Shown here: positions 31,723 through 42,432 of the stretch, in pieces | Layout of the letters: each line of letters begins with the position of its first letter | Numbering within the stretch: position 1 is the first letter of the stretch | NCBI GenBank assembly: GCA_007922225.1 | Contig: ML679995.1 | Location: 2,743,928-2,807,927, forward strand | Direction: 5' to 3' | Length of the DNA stretch: 64,000 nt | DNA from: Emydura subglobosa | Lineage: Eukaryota > Chordata > Testudines > Chelidae | Translations under genes and position numbers: made by a program | Notes under the pieces: generated by a model | Databases searched by the model: none | Told to the model about the DNA's origin: nothing | What the model saw: the letters and a program-made list of their open reading frames with translations, nothing else

Positions 31723-32945
31723 TCCCTTAGGAAAGGGGGCTTTAAAACTTGGCTCCCTTGGGGTTTTTTTTTTAAATCAAATTCGGGGTTTGATTTATTT
31801 CCAAACCCCTCATCTCTCTTAACCTGGGTGAGCGGGGGATTTCCCTTCCCCTGGGATTTGCACCCCCACGGGTCCTTGAGTCAACATATTCATCAGCAAT
31901 TTCTGCAGCCTCCAAAACTGTGGAAGTTTTTTTTGTCCCAGACGGCTGCCTTCACTTCATCAGTAACTACCCATAACAATTGCTCCTGGGCCTCCAGATC
32001 AAAGAGGTTTTCATAATCAACTTCAGCCCCCTGCCCCATTACCTATTATAAAGTTACACGTTTCATGCATATATGCGACAGAAGTGATATTTTCAAACAT
32101 TTTCAGAGTGCTATGCATCAATCAGTAGGTCTCGGGGATAACCATAAATCTTTTCAATACATTTTCTGTAAATTTCCTAGACACCTTCATGTCACCCTCC
32201 TCCGTATTATTAAAAACTGGTCTGGCTTTCCCAATTAATCTGGTTAGGAGGATCGGCATCTGCTTATCCTCTGGGATATTGTGCATCCCACATAGTCTCT
32301 CTAAGGTGACAGAAACTTTACAGTCAGTTTCTTTATAAATTGGGCAGACTTTCTCCCATTCCCTTGTGCTGTGTGGGGAGGTCTACTCACGGGCTGGGAA
32401 GGCTCGTTTTGCTGCTCCCATACTCTGAGTTGCTACGTGTGAGCCTCCATCTGCCTCTTGTTTGCTCTCTCCTCAGCATCTCGCTGTTCCATGCATCTTT
32501 GGTGGGCTCTCTCAACTTCGGTGTTGTCTTTGACTGCTGCTATTAATTCCACGTGTCTTTGGTAGGCTCTCCCCTCCAGCGTCCTCTGCTGCTTTGGTCT
32601 CCGCCATCAGATGCTGCTGCTCATGTTCTTCCTGGGCTCTCTGGTGCTGCAACTGGTTAGTTCCATCATCACCGTTTCCTAGACAGGGTCTGGGACAGAA
32701 AGGTTTTCAGGGCTCCCTGAGGTCAGAACCTTGAGCAAAGCCATCAGCTGCTGTACTGGCGTTTTCTTTTTCTGGGATATTCCCCTTTCCTTGAAGGTCT
32801 TTTCTGTCAAACCATTGTGTGACTGAGGTTCTCTCATTGTGTCTATCCTTTCACCTTTACAATTCTCAATATCAGGTTTAAACCGTAACAGCGCTGGGTT
32901 ATGTTCTATAAACCCAAATAACCTGTGACATGTAAATCCTCCCAA
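31723..32945 (-). pseudogene. gag remnant of the LTR retrotransposon
   Basis: Begins just after the 5' LTR with an 88-codon frame (32945-32679) including 'GGFTCHRLFGFIEHNPAL' and 'PVQQLMALLKVLTSGSPE'. Then comes a Gln/Glu/His-rich stretch with heptad-like spacing ('HQRAQEEHEQQHLMAE' in frame-corrected reading, about 32600). Farther on the reading frame is lost many times. Structural role only: it would form the particle shell. Identity rests on position between LTR and zinc knuckle. Confidence 0.55.
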
Positions 32946-32957
32946 GGTTACGCCAGG

Positions 32958-34035
32958 ATCAAGCTGTCTAGTGGCGCAGGAGCGTGAGTACCAACTTCAG
33001 GGCGGACTGTTAAGAACCAGGGCCCAAACCCCAAACTGGCTGTGAGTGCTATACTTAGATTTCACCGACCAAGTATCAAGTGTGAACTCCTCGAGCACTA
33101 TAACAGCCTGACCATGGAGTCACAGACAATCCCCTTGGGTACCTGGTCTATCTTGCCACCTAGGTAAGCTTGCCTTTGTGACAGATAGTCCCTTACACCA
33201 AAAATCACAACAGTATTCAGGTTACGGCCAGTCCCAAAGGACCAGTCACTTACCCCACGTCAATCGCACCTTATATCCTACATCAAAGATAATGTTGTAG
33301 CCAATCCTATAATAAATTAACTAAAGGCATATTTCCTAGAAAAATAAATGAGAGTTATTTACAAGGTTAAAGCAGGTAAAAACATACACACAAATGAGTT
33401 AGTCATAGGTTCCAAAAGATGGTAGAAGCTTCTATAATCAGCAAGCTCGAGATATCATTTAGGGCTAACCCAGGCTAAGCAGCTGGGGATCCCTGGCTTA
33501 TCCTTAGAAATCTTGCCCTCGCAAAATACAAGCAGCACAGAGCTACCAATTCCTTCTTGTCAGGGATTTTTATTCCTTTCCCCAGAGTTCTAGCTGATTA
33601 GACAAGTCCACCTGCCCGTCTCCTCTTCATGGGTATGTGTGTGTGGGAGGTGAGGGGCAGGGAGAACAATCAATACAGTCTGTGTTCTTTAATGTTTTGC
33701 AATGGCTCATTTGGTTTCAATGGGATTTCTTGGCGGGCAGAACTAACACCTTATGTAGGCAGTCAGCATTTTACATTTATTAATGCTCCTTTCCGGTTTG
33801 GTGATTTACACAATTACAGTAGATTACAAAGCAAACCCTTAATATAACTTATAACATGGGATACAGATGTTATAAGTAAGATTAACACACGTCGCAGCCT
33901 ACAAGCATTTCATAAAGTCTAAACACATTCTTAGAAACGTCAGACCTATTTTAACAACACTAACACACAGGTCAGCCAGACAGCTTTCCAGCTATGCATC
34001 CGTCAGAGTTCAGCTGAGACCGAGGGGCCTTGTCA
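32958..34035 (-). repeat. 5' LTR of the deleted retrotransposon
   Basis: On the minus strand it starts TGACAAGGCCCCTCGG and ends near 'agacagcttgatcc'. 'TGGCGTAACCTTGGGAGG' follows directly, placed where a tRNA primer site belongs. About 1078 bp long. 'ggaataaaaatcc' near 33567-33577 could serve as a TATA-like or polyadenylation element. I did not assign a primer tRNA. Confidence 0.78.
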
Positions 34036-34219
34036 CGAGATGGCACCTGGTCTGCCAGCGGCAACACGATGAACATTTTGGCTCATTTTCTATTTCATGG
34101 TGGCTGCCAAGTCCTGGTAAGAATGACCAGGAGCCGAGGGGAGGCAGGGAGCTGTGATCCCGGCAGGGGGCGCATCGGACAGTGGGGACTGCGTATGATG
34201 ACAGGAGGGACCCTCCCCA

Positions 34220-34620
34220 GCGCTGGCTGGAAAATGGATTTTCCTTCCTAAAAAAAATCCACCCAAATCGGGCTGAAAAGCCAACATTTTGGGGGGGGGA
34301 GGGAATACCTTTGGAGGGTCAATCAAAATATTTTCATTTCGATAAATTCCAAATGTTTCCATTTTGACCATTTTTTATTCTGATCATTTTTTAAATACAT
34401 ACAAGTACATTTCAAACCGAAAGGTTGAAACGTTCCTTTCTGAAAATGTCGGAAGAGGCCATTCTGACGTTTGCAGTCCGATTTTCCCACAATCGTTTTC
34501 GCCAGGAAATGCTGTCAAAAATGGATGCATTTTCATGAATAATTTCGGTTTTATCGAAACAACATTTTTTTGGATGGAAAACGGTTTTGACAGAAGAAAT
34601 TGCACCCAGCTCTAAGCTCT
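34220..34620 (+). repeat. AT-rich interspersed repeat, likely non-autonomous DNA transposon
   Basis: Runs of 'aaaatattttcatttcg', 'caaatgtttccattttgacc' and 'ttggatggaaaacggttttg' end in 'gcacccagctctaagctct'. The 'aaaatttcgaccagctcta' ending is a common reptile/bird dispersed repeat rich in gaaa/tttc. Related stretches occur at 42.2, 50.7, 54.7 and 55.4 kb. Confidence 0.65.
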
Positions 34621-35128
34621 ACCCCTGCGTCTGCTCTCTATTTGGGTCACGCGTCAACTTGGACAGGCATTGCTATTTAAAATTCTCCTGTTCAATGTGT
34701 GGTGGGAGCTGAATGAACACTGAGCAGATCGGCAAGGGAGACCCAGCATACTATTGCTGCTCCCCTGTGCTAAATAGACTAACGGGAGGGGTACTGATCG
34801 GATTCCAAGGGCCATTTGAGCTCAGGTCTGAAGTAAAATGCTGGTCTCATCTGCGCACCCATATTGTTTTAATCAGAGAACGCCTGATTGCCAGCTCTGC
34901 TCAAGAGATGACCCAGGACTGGAATAGCAGGGTGAGGATAGGGAAGGATTGCAACTCCGTTTTGAGGGGCACTGGCAGAGGCCCACATTCCTGGTCAAGT
35001 CACCTGATGATGATGGCTTTTTCCGCTTTCCTACATGCTCTGCTCACTTCCAAGCTGCTGCCAGGAGCGCAAACCAATGTTACTGTCGTCAGGTGTTGGC
35101 TGCGTGTGTGTTCTCCCAGTGTGTACGC
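34621..35128. other. unassigned DNA
   Basis: No element recognised. A 145-codon plus-strand ORF has no domain. Confidence 0.35.
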
Positions 35129-35741
35129 TGTCCCAGCTCTGTGCAGGTAACCGAGACACCAAACCAAGATCGGATTATCTACTAAGACCAGAGATCTGTT
35201 TCAGTAACGAAGGCACCAGGCCAGGTTTATTGCTAAGGAAGCATGGTAAAAAGCATGCTATCCATGCTACAAAAACGCTTGATACACGTGTGCCCGTGAC
35301 AATGGACCAGTTCAGTAAACAGTGGGACTTTCCGTTCCTCACTTGTCCAGACAAAGACCCCCCTCTGAGATCCTCTTTTATACACTGATACACACAAATT
35401 GCGTATTGCCCCTCTGATGTGTGTACTTGTCATCCTCTGATGTGATAAAATACCACCCTTCCCCTTGTACCAGATGGTTCGGTCAAAGCATCTCTATCCA
35501 TCGTCTTGTCCTTCTGAGGGGTCAGTCAGCCCTGTGCGGTTTTGGGGTGTTCTGGTACCTTTCTGGAATGTGCTCATGTGAATGCTCTGTGCATAGGGCT
35601 TCTTTAGAAATGTGGGTGTTTGCCAGTGACTGTGAACTTCCAGGCAGGCTCACAGCCTGACTCCTGCTAACTTTGCTTTCTAGTAGCAGGCCTGGCCTAT
35701 TATGCTAGGACTCACGTCTCAGGGTCTCACTTTCTACTACA
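35129..35741 (-). mobile_element. retroviral-type LTR, antisense, with TATA box and polyadenylation signal
   Basis: On the minus strand it starts TGTAGTAGAAAGTGAGACC, has GTATAAAAGAGG-like TATA (TATAAAAGAG, 35384-35375) and AATAAA at 35231-35226. It ends 'cacagagctgggaca'. The order U3-TATA-signal-U5 is right for a retroviral LTR of about 613 bp. TG...CA ends are assumed from this layout. The bases just outside do not give a convincing duplication, so edges may be off by some bases. No internal genes adjoin it, so it is a solo LTR. Confidence 0.75.
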
Positions 35742-36344
35742 GATACAACAGCTTCGGACAGGAAGGGAGGATGGATTTTGCACCCATTTGAAATGGCAGA
35801 GGGTTTAGGGCTCTGTGTGGCTCACACTTTCACCAACAGGAGCTGGTCCAATAAAGGATATCGTCTCCCCCACTCTGTGTCTGGAGGGTTCAGGGAGGCA
35901 AACTGCAGTTTTCCAACCGGAATTTGACCAGGGATATAAATCTTTTGTCACACCTGACCCAGCTCATGTGAGCCGGGCTAGGAATTAAAGAGCGCCCCAG
36001 TGTGTCACCCCTTGATCACACCCTGTTGCAAGTAAAATAAATCTTTGCCCCTCCCCCAGTTTTGTGCAAACAAGCCGATCCGGAAGGGAACTTGGTAGGG
36101 AGCTGGGGGAGTTGGATGCAGCCTTTCGAGTTTTTCTAGAGGCAAGCAAAAACAAAGAGAAATCCACAGGGCTGTACGGAGAAGGCCTGGAGCCCTTGCG
36201 GATGTAAGCTACAGTCCTGTGGGAGCAAGAAGGGGTTTGCAAACCACTGGACAAAAGTCACTCAGAAACTCAAGGAACACAGTAATCGTACAACAGCGGC
36301 ACTTGGCAAAACGAACAACCCACCAGATGCCAGGCGAGCCCATT
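35742..36344. other. unassigned DNA with a short old-repeat hint
   Basis: At 35827-35885 'aacaggagctggtccaataa' followed by 'aggatatcgtctcccccact' resembles an old dispersed amniote repeat ('agaagttggtccaataaaag'). I cannot name it. The rest is unassigned. Confidence 0.35.
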
Positions 36345-36428
36345 CAGCATTATGGCTCAGCCTTGCATAGCAACAGAGGTCAGACTACTTGATGATCATC
36401 CTGGTCCCTTCCGGCTTTAAAAGCTATT
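36345..36428 (+). mobile_element. CR1 LINE 3' terminus, sense, about 80 bp
   Basis: 'gaggtcagactacttgatga' then 'tcatcctggtcccttccggc' and 'agctattcatctataaa' is the end of the CR1 type found at 9706-10346. Confidence 0.8.
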
Positions 36429-37435
36429 CATCTATAAAAGGTCAAATCATGGGAATTTGCGCAGTTAACAGGTGGGCTAATTAGAAAGCAAAGGACTTGC
36501 AATATCACCAGAGTAAAGCAAGGCTGTTGTGAGAATCGGACCTGACGTTGCAAAGAACGGGGGCAGGTTTGCAGAGCAAGTGAAAAATGTGCTTCCCACA
36601 TGAGTGTCGGCAGGCAGGCAAAGAGCAGAAGTTCCCTCTGAACTCCTCTTGCTAGCCCTCCAGCTTCTCCCCCCTTCAGTACAAACATTCCTACTCGAGA
36701 GAATGCAGGATCTCTCACAGCAGCAGGTGGCGAGAACCCCAACTCTGCGTCTCGCCCGAAGGCTGGCGTGCCCAGCACCTGGGCAGTCACAAAGACAGCC
36801 GCTAGAAGAAAGCAAGCCCCTTTGCAAGTGACAGCTCCTCTGCTTCCCCTCCGCCAGGTCTGTTAAAGTCACTAGTCAGAAGCAAAGCTGTTGTCTGTAC
36901 TCCACCCGTGATCCTGTGCACGTCCGAAGCAAACCACAGGCCCGCCTTCCTCGCACGTTCCCTCTCCAAAGGACTGGCATGCAGCGCTCGGAGCAAGATG
37001 ATTCTGCCCTTTAGGAGCTGTGCTTCAAGAGCAGCAGAGGCAGTGGGGTTAACCCTGATACCTTTGTATGCCCCATCCTTCCTCCCAAAGCACTTTACCA
37101 ACCACCTTGCTGGACACGGAGGAATCGCTTGACTTGGAAGGCACCCGCCTCTGGGGTGGAGAACAGCAGCTGTTTAACAATCATCAGCATCACTACCCAA
37201 CGGCTTATGACAGGAAGCGAAGAATTGTACCGCATCCAGTTTTAAACTGCACGGGGGGATTTAGGGAGGCAGAATGTAATTAGCTGAGCCAGAATTTGGC
37301 CACTGCGCTGGGTCTAGCAATCCTGCTAATGCAAAAAGTGCGGCAGGCTCTTCGATGGCCGTACATTCATCATCATACAGTTGCCAGCCCTCAGACCAGA
37401 GGGTGATAGGCATGGAATAAGCACCTGGATAGCTA
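36429..37435. other. unassigned DNA
   Basis: No transposon is recognised over 1 kb. Overlapping ORFs (36477-36872 minus, 36428-36790 minus, 36802-37101 minus) lie in competing frames without a domain. Confidence 0.35.
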
Positions 37436-37715
37436 GATGGATTCAGATTAGATGCACAGAGATCAGAGACGGACAGTGTCTATCCGGCCCCATCTCCTCC
37501 TCTTGCAATGCATGATTGTTCCCTGTAGTACGTTTTCGAATGCGTTGTCTAATCTAGTTTTAAATGGCACAGCTCTTCACTTGGAGCGGTTTTCCCACAG
37601 TCTCATAAATCTTCCTGTCAGGAAATTTTTCTTGATGTTCAGTCTAAATTTTCCCTTTCTTAATTTCATGCTGCGCGTACTCCCTTGTTCCTTGTAGAGA
37701 GAAACCATTGACAGA
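37436..37715 (-). mobile_element. CR1-clade LINE 3' region, old copy, antisense
   Basis: The minus strand reads 'MKLRKGKFRLNIKKNFLTG' and 'RFMRLWENRSK', the C-terminal 'LK.R.GKFRLNIRKNFFT..VV.HWN.LP' block of CR1-clade ORF2. It is then followed by a worn tail to about 37436. More diverged than the other tails, perhaps an L3-like lineage. Confidence 0.7.
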
Positions 37716-37724
37716 CGGACACCA

Positions 37725-37749
37725 GAGACAGACAGACAGACAGACAGAG
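37725..37749. repeat. (GACA)n short microsatellite
   Basis: About six gaca units in a row with a small gaga extension. Confidence 0.9.
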
Positions 37750-37752
37750 AGA

Positions 37753-38420
37753 ACTGAACATGAGCCAATGGGTTTAAAAGGAAGCCAGATGAGTTCACCC
37801 AATCCTAGTGGCCGGAGGGATTGCATTAAAGGCAAATATATTGCAAGTGCTTTTAACCTTTAGCTGATGGACCGCTCTGTGCTCAGTGTGCTGTCTGGAA
37901 TATGCTTTTCCTTGCCTCCCCCAGCCCCCCTACACAAAAGAACCAGAATTTGAGAAGACGACTGTCCCCTGATAATGCAAAAACTTGAGTGGCACGACCT
38001 TGGACTTTCTGGGCAAGTCTCATCCCTTCCTGCACTTTGGAGGCCTCTTTGACATTCATGCAGAGCCGTGGCCCTTGATAACCCTGCTCCTCTCAAAGCA
38101 GCCTGGGGGGGAGAACGAACACAAAAGGGACCTGCCGGCTGCAACAGGGCAGAACCGAGTTAGCTCCTGAGCAGAGGGCAGGAAAGCCTGCCTGGCAAAG
38201 CAATGAGCGAAGCAGCAGCCGAAGGGTTTCCAGAGCCCCGGCGTGACAAGCAGCTCATTCCTAATGAGTCTCCCGGATTGTTAGCTGCTTTGTTAAAAAT
38301 TGTTTCTCGTGCTTTCTGATCTCTCCTTTCCCAGCCTGGTCCAGCCAAGGAGTGGCAATTAAAGCACGGGGCTGCTCAGTGCAGAGAGGAACTATGGGGA
38401 GGTGGAGGAAGCCGGGACTA
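37753..38420. other. unassigned DNA
   Basis: No feature recognised. Confidence 0.35.
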
Positions 38421-38424
38421 GACA

Positions 38425-38520
38425 TTTTGAGACCTGGCTTCCTTTAGTGGTCGCTGCATGACCGTGGGTAAAGTCACGGCATTGCTGTGTGCCTCAGTTT
38501 CCCCATCTTCCCCAGGCTTC
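38425..38520 (+). repeat. MIR-like core SINE, sense
   Basis: 'gcatgaccgtgggtaaagtc' followed by 'gctgtgtgcctcagtttccc' and 'catcttcccc' is the sense core. Confidence 0.8.
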
Positions 38521-38654
38521 TTGGCTAACACACCGGGATTGAACCGAGGACCTGCAGAGCTAAGAGCATGAGCTAAAAAACCAAAGCCTCGGGAGCCAGC
38601 CGGCAGCTGTAACACCTCATCTCCTCTGTGGATTGGCACAGCAGGAAACCTATG

Positions 38655-38875
38655 CCACACTCTCCAGTGGTTGACACCTGGCTTCTACCCCTGGCTCAGC
38701 AGTGTGACCGTGGCCAAGCCACTTCTCCGTGTCTTGTCCATCTAGCTTGCCAGTTCTCTGGGGGCACAGACCGCCTCGGATGCTGTGTATGTGTGACACC
38801 TACCACAACAGAGCCCTGAGCTTAGCTGGCGCCTGCAGGTGCCACTGTAATATAAATTATAACGGAGAGTTCAGG
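38655..38875 (+). repeat. MIR-like SINE with long 3' tail, sense
   Basis: 'ggttgacacctggcttctac' and 'gcagtgtgaccgtggccaag' are the core. Then come 'agttctctgggggcacagac', 'caacagagccctgagcttag' and 'gtgccactgtaatataaatt', the tail this SINE type carries in reptiles. The copy at 47803 has the same layout. Confidence 0.75.
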
Positions 38876-39985
38876 AAGCAGTTTGCAGAGAAGAGGCAAT
38901 ACAACACAAAGTCGTGCTGGGCTGCAGGAGCTGCTGCCAGAGCCTATTTATCCATGTTGCAGTTTTGCTTATTTATCAGATCCTGTGATCACTAAATTAT
39001 CCATTACCATTTGGAACGTGGCACTTTTTCAATGGCTGTAGCTAGGGTAGGCCCGGGCTCTGCAGGTATTAGCCTAAATGCATTTCCCGGCAAGTGATGG
39101 ATGCACCGAAAGCCGGAGCAATATATTGATTGACCAGCGCTCTCTGCATCTCCCGTGCACTACAGCGGGCTCCGTGGCTCCAGGCGCTCTTGTCCCTTGA
39201 TGGCTTTTCAGCATCCAGTCAGACAGCAAGAATCCAGCTTGTGTTCCATGTACGCGGATCCCTCTTCAGCGGGGCACTCCACTCATCACCCCGCTCTGCG
39301 GCACTGCTGGCATAAAAGGGCTGCCATGTTCCACCCACAGATAGATGCCCAGAGTCATAGGTGCAGAGTATCCCTTTGGGTGAAAGGCATTTCCAATCAC
39401 GTTCGCACTGGGGGGGGCAGGGGGTGGGCTGCTAACCCAGCACCTTCCAGCAACGCTCCTTGCTATATCTACGCTGTACCCATCACAGCGAGATCAGAGT
39501 CCAGGAAGAAGGGGAACGGCTGTGAAGGAAGAGGCTATTTCTGCCACAGAAGACAAAAGAGAAGTGATGGTTGCGGTAACCACAGCGGCTCTCTTCATAG
39601 CAGGCACAGCCCCCCTCCTCTCACATCTGGTGAAAAGGGCTGTCCCAGCTGACGTGCAGAAGCCCAGGTCTGAGATATGTCTCAGCTGGAACAGCTGACA
39701 CCAAGGCACCGTTCCTCCCATTCCACTGGGCTGCTCTTCCGTGGACGTCCCGCACGCCACCATCTGAGACATCAGAGAAGCTCATCCTGCTGTCTCACCT
39801 TCCTCGGGGATGGCGTGGAGAGAAGCCATTGTCTGGAAGGTCTTTTCCATCTCACAGTCCTGGGAAACAAGACCGGAACTGCACGCTAAGAGACGTAGAC
39901 TCTGAACAGTCAGGAACTTGAAGCACCCGTGTGCACGTCGCACCAACTGATGCTGGAAAATCTCCCCCTCTTCACCCTTCCCCTC
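38876..39985. other. unassigned DNA
   Basis: About 1.1 kb without a recognised repeat. A 165-codon plus-strand ORF (39155-39652) has no domain and a competing overlapping frame. Confidence 0.35.
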
Positions 39986-39987
39986 CA

Positions 39988-40215
39988 GGTTTTATTTATT
40001 AGTGGTAGGGCAGCATCGAAAGCCTGCCAGCCAAAATCAAGGCTCCACTGTGCTGTACATACAGTTCATGAGCGATAGCCGCTGCCCCAAAGAGTTGCAG
40101 TTTCAATAGACAAGTGAAGGGAGGAGAAACAGAGGCACAGAGAAGGGAAATGATTTGCCCAAGGGTACACAGCACAGTCCAGCACCCTATCCACTAGGCC
40201 ACACTGCCTCCCCCC
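39988..40215 (-). repeat. MIR-like SINE with 3' tail, antisense, nearly full length
   Basis: Begins with the A/T tail 'gttttatttattagtggtag'. Then come 'ccactgtgctgtacatacag', 'gctgccccaaagagttgcag', 'cagaggcacagagaaggga' and 'tgatttgcccaagggtacac', ending 'ccctatccactaggccacac'. This is the best complete copy here. Confidence 0.88.
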
Positions 40216-40885
40216 CTTTAATAGAGGAGGGCTGAAACAGACCCTTGGGGCCTTCTCTGTGCAACTCCCCTGTGGCCAGCTGTTTGCCTTAGATCTATGC
40301 TTCCGCCAGCACTGAGTGGAAGGGACGGGGCCAACGTCAGTGTGAAGAGAGGAAGCATCCCCAGGCACTAAAGAAGTGTGGTTTTCGCCCCATTTAATCC
40401 TCAGCTCCAGGAAAACTGATTGATTCAAACCTGCTGGTGGATCTGTCAACGGATGCTGGGAACGCGGCTCTCCTTTCCCCGCTCACTCACTGAGCGTAAC
40501 ATCAGTCCACATATTGCAAACATTTTAGGAAACCAGATCCTCATCCCTCCTCCTACGGTTTGCATGGTTCAAGCGCCCAGGGTAATGAATTAAGCTGTCA
40601 GGGAAGTTAATTGCCCGGCCTTAGATCTCAAGGTGACGGTGGAATTCTCCAGCATAGAGCGCTTCTCCGAGCACAGCTGCGGCGCTGCCCTTGGCAAAAG
40701 CCGAGGTTCGCCATGGAGAGCCGACCAGCTGGATTTGCAAATAGCCTCCTTTGAAGTGATGGAGCTAATTTGGTCTGAAATGAAACGTCTGCAATGCCAC
40801 CTGGGCTCTGTGCTTGTCTGGGCATTGCCCCATTGCCTGCTGAGTCGGGTGCGCTTTGCACACGTTAATTCATTCCGCTGCCACT
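40216..40885. other. unassigned DNA
   Basis: No transposon recognised. 'ggtaatgaattaagctgtca' and 'gggaagttaattgcccggc' at 40581-40620 are ATTA-type motifs in a repeat-free stretch. Confidence 0.35.
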
Positions 40886-41175
40886 GTCTATACCACGAGA
40901 CGAGGGAATGTGATTGCCCCCGTTTTGCAGAGTGGGTAGCTGATCAAATGACTCACCCAAGGCCATGCTGTGCGTCAGTGCTAGAGGTGGACACAATACC
41001 CTAGAGACATGACTCCTACTCCTCTGGTCTGACTGCTAGACCTCACGCACCCCTCCCAGAACTGGAAATATGCCCAGGAATCCTGACTCCACACTCGGCT
41101 TTAACCTCTAGAAAACATTCCCTCCCAGAACTGGGACTAGAACCCAGGAATCCTGATCCCCAGACCCTTGCGCTA
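40886..41175 (-). repeat. MIR-like SINE, antisense, with tandemly duplicated segment
   Basis: 'ttgcccccgttttgcagagt' and 'tcacccaaggccatgctgtg' are the antisense core. Downstream, a segment is present twice: 'ccctcccagaactggaaata' + 'cccaggaatcctgact' (41052-41090) and 'ccctcccagaactgggacta' + 'cccaggaatcctgatc' (about 41120-41158). The repeat unit is about 68 bp. Confidence 0.75.
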
Positions 41176-42230
41176 AACAGAGACAAAATTATACACTTGC
41201 TGGGAGACAAAGGACTCAGCCCAGTCTTTCCTCATTTACAACAACATTCACAGACATTGCCTACTTCCTGCTATTGCTTCGAGCAGGGATGGATATTGAC
41301 GAGCTGCAGCGGGCCCCTATTCGTCCATCACAGCGAGCCACAGCAGGGAGCTCTGTTTAAATGGCAGCAGTTTTCTTCCAAAGGTTGTGTGAGTCCCCGC
41401 TCTGTGCTGGGCTGTCAGTCAAACTTCACAAGAGGAAGCCGGTCTGAGCAGAGGTAGCCAGGTCCCTCCCTCTGACAGCCAAGGCCTCCAGCGTCTTTTG
41501 CTAGGAGCCCATTAAACTTTAAAGGATCTGCCTTCTCTAGCAGAGACTGCAAAGAGGTAGCGTGCTGGGGGATCTCAGCCATGGCTGGTCACTTGCTCTG
41601 TAGATTCCCTTCCCCATCTCAGAGACCAGAAACAAGACATGAATTACCCATTCTTGGCCACCAGTGACTTCAGTTATCACTCCGCGCCAGGAACTGCATG
41701 GCGGTGGGGCTACGACTTGGAATCTCCTGCACCGAAAGCTCAAGTCCCTGTTGTGGTAGCCAGCGGAGTACTTCCGTCATTTGTGGTTAGCAGGATACGG
41801 CCTGTGGTGCCCAGGTGAGCCATCCTCATGGGGACCAGAGATGCTAGTTCACCACGCATCTCTTTTCTACTCAGTGGATGCCGATCCAGGCAAACCCCTG
41901 TTTCGGGGGAGCAATAAAAGAACTTCTGGCAGAACCGGCTCTTTACACTACAGGGGTAGGGATCAGGAGAGGAGGAAGCAAAGGGGGTTTCAGGCTGACG
42001 GGGGCAGCCAGCTTGAGGGCTGGATGCTCTCTTGCTGCTCCTGGGATGTCTCATGACCTCACTCCTGTTAGTAACTAGGGCAGTTCTTGAGATGAAAGCA
42101 GGGATGGTTGTAGGTGCTAAATATATCCATGTTACACCACTCCAGAGCGAACTACTATCGCTGTTAGAACCAGCTGGAAATGTTCATCAAAACACCAGCT
42201 TTATTTATTGATTTATTTGTTAGGTTGGGG
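41176..42230. other. unassigned DNA
   Basis: About 1 kb without recognised repeats or domains. Confidence 0.35.
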
Positions 42231-42234
42231 TGCC

Positions 42235-42432
42235 TTAAAAACATTTTTTTTTAATAAAATGGCCCTTTTTGTCTTTGTTTTTTTGCAGTGTGTTGGAATG
42301 TTTTGGGCTTTTGTCAAAAAACCCCCCGAGATTTGTTCATTTTTGGCCACCAAAACCTTTCTGATGCGTACAAAAATTCATTTGTGCAAAAACAAAAAGT
42401 GCAGACAAAAGGGCACTTCCTGACCAGCTGTA
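42235..42432. repeat. AT-rich interspersed repeat fragment
   Basis: 'cattttttttttaataaaat' to 'tgcaaaaacaaaaagtgcag', ending 'cttcctgaccagctgtaaac', shares the gaaa/tttt style and the 'gaccagct' end of the 34.2-kb repeat. Weak similarity. Confidence 0.45.

Larger units (their letters stand above)
30312..34035 (-). mobile_element. LTR retrotransposon with large internal deletion, antisense
   Basis: Read on the minus strand: 5' LTR (34035 to 32958), a TGG-starting primer-site-like stretch, gag with a worn zinc knuckle, aspartic protease, a short linker, the C-terminal tail of integrase, and a partial 3' LTR (about 30620 to 30312). Reverse transcriptase, RNase H and most of integrase are missing, so about 2.3 kb of internal sequence remains. 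The two LTR copies align over about 290-300 bp but differ at many positions, so insertion is old. Protease and integrase motifs look Ty3/gypsy-like. Flanks cgaga (34036) and gtgat (30307) do not match, so no target duplication is seen. Confidence 0.85.

Noticed and set aside
30307..34040. Target-site duplication for the deleted LTR retrotransposon
   Set aside because: The flanks gtgat and cgaga do not match. Either an end is truncated or mis-set, so no duplication is claimed.
35820..35885. Conserved-looking 'ggtccaataaaggatat' string
   Set aside because: It reminds me of an old dispersed amniote repeat, but I cannot name it or define its ends, so it is only mentioned as a hint.
37725..37749. 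Possible CRISPR-like or other regularly spaced array
   Set aside because: A simple GACA microsatellite. No spaced direct repeats with unique spacers were seen anywhere, as expected for a vertebrate.
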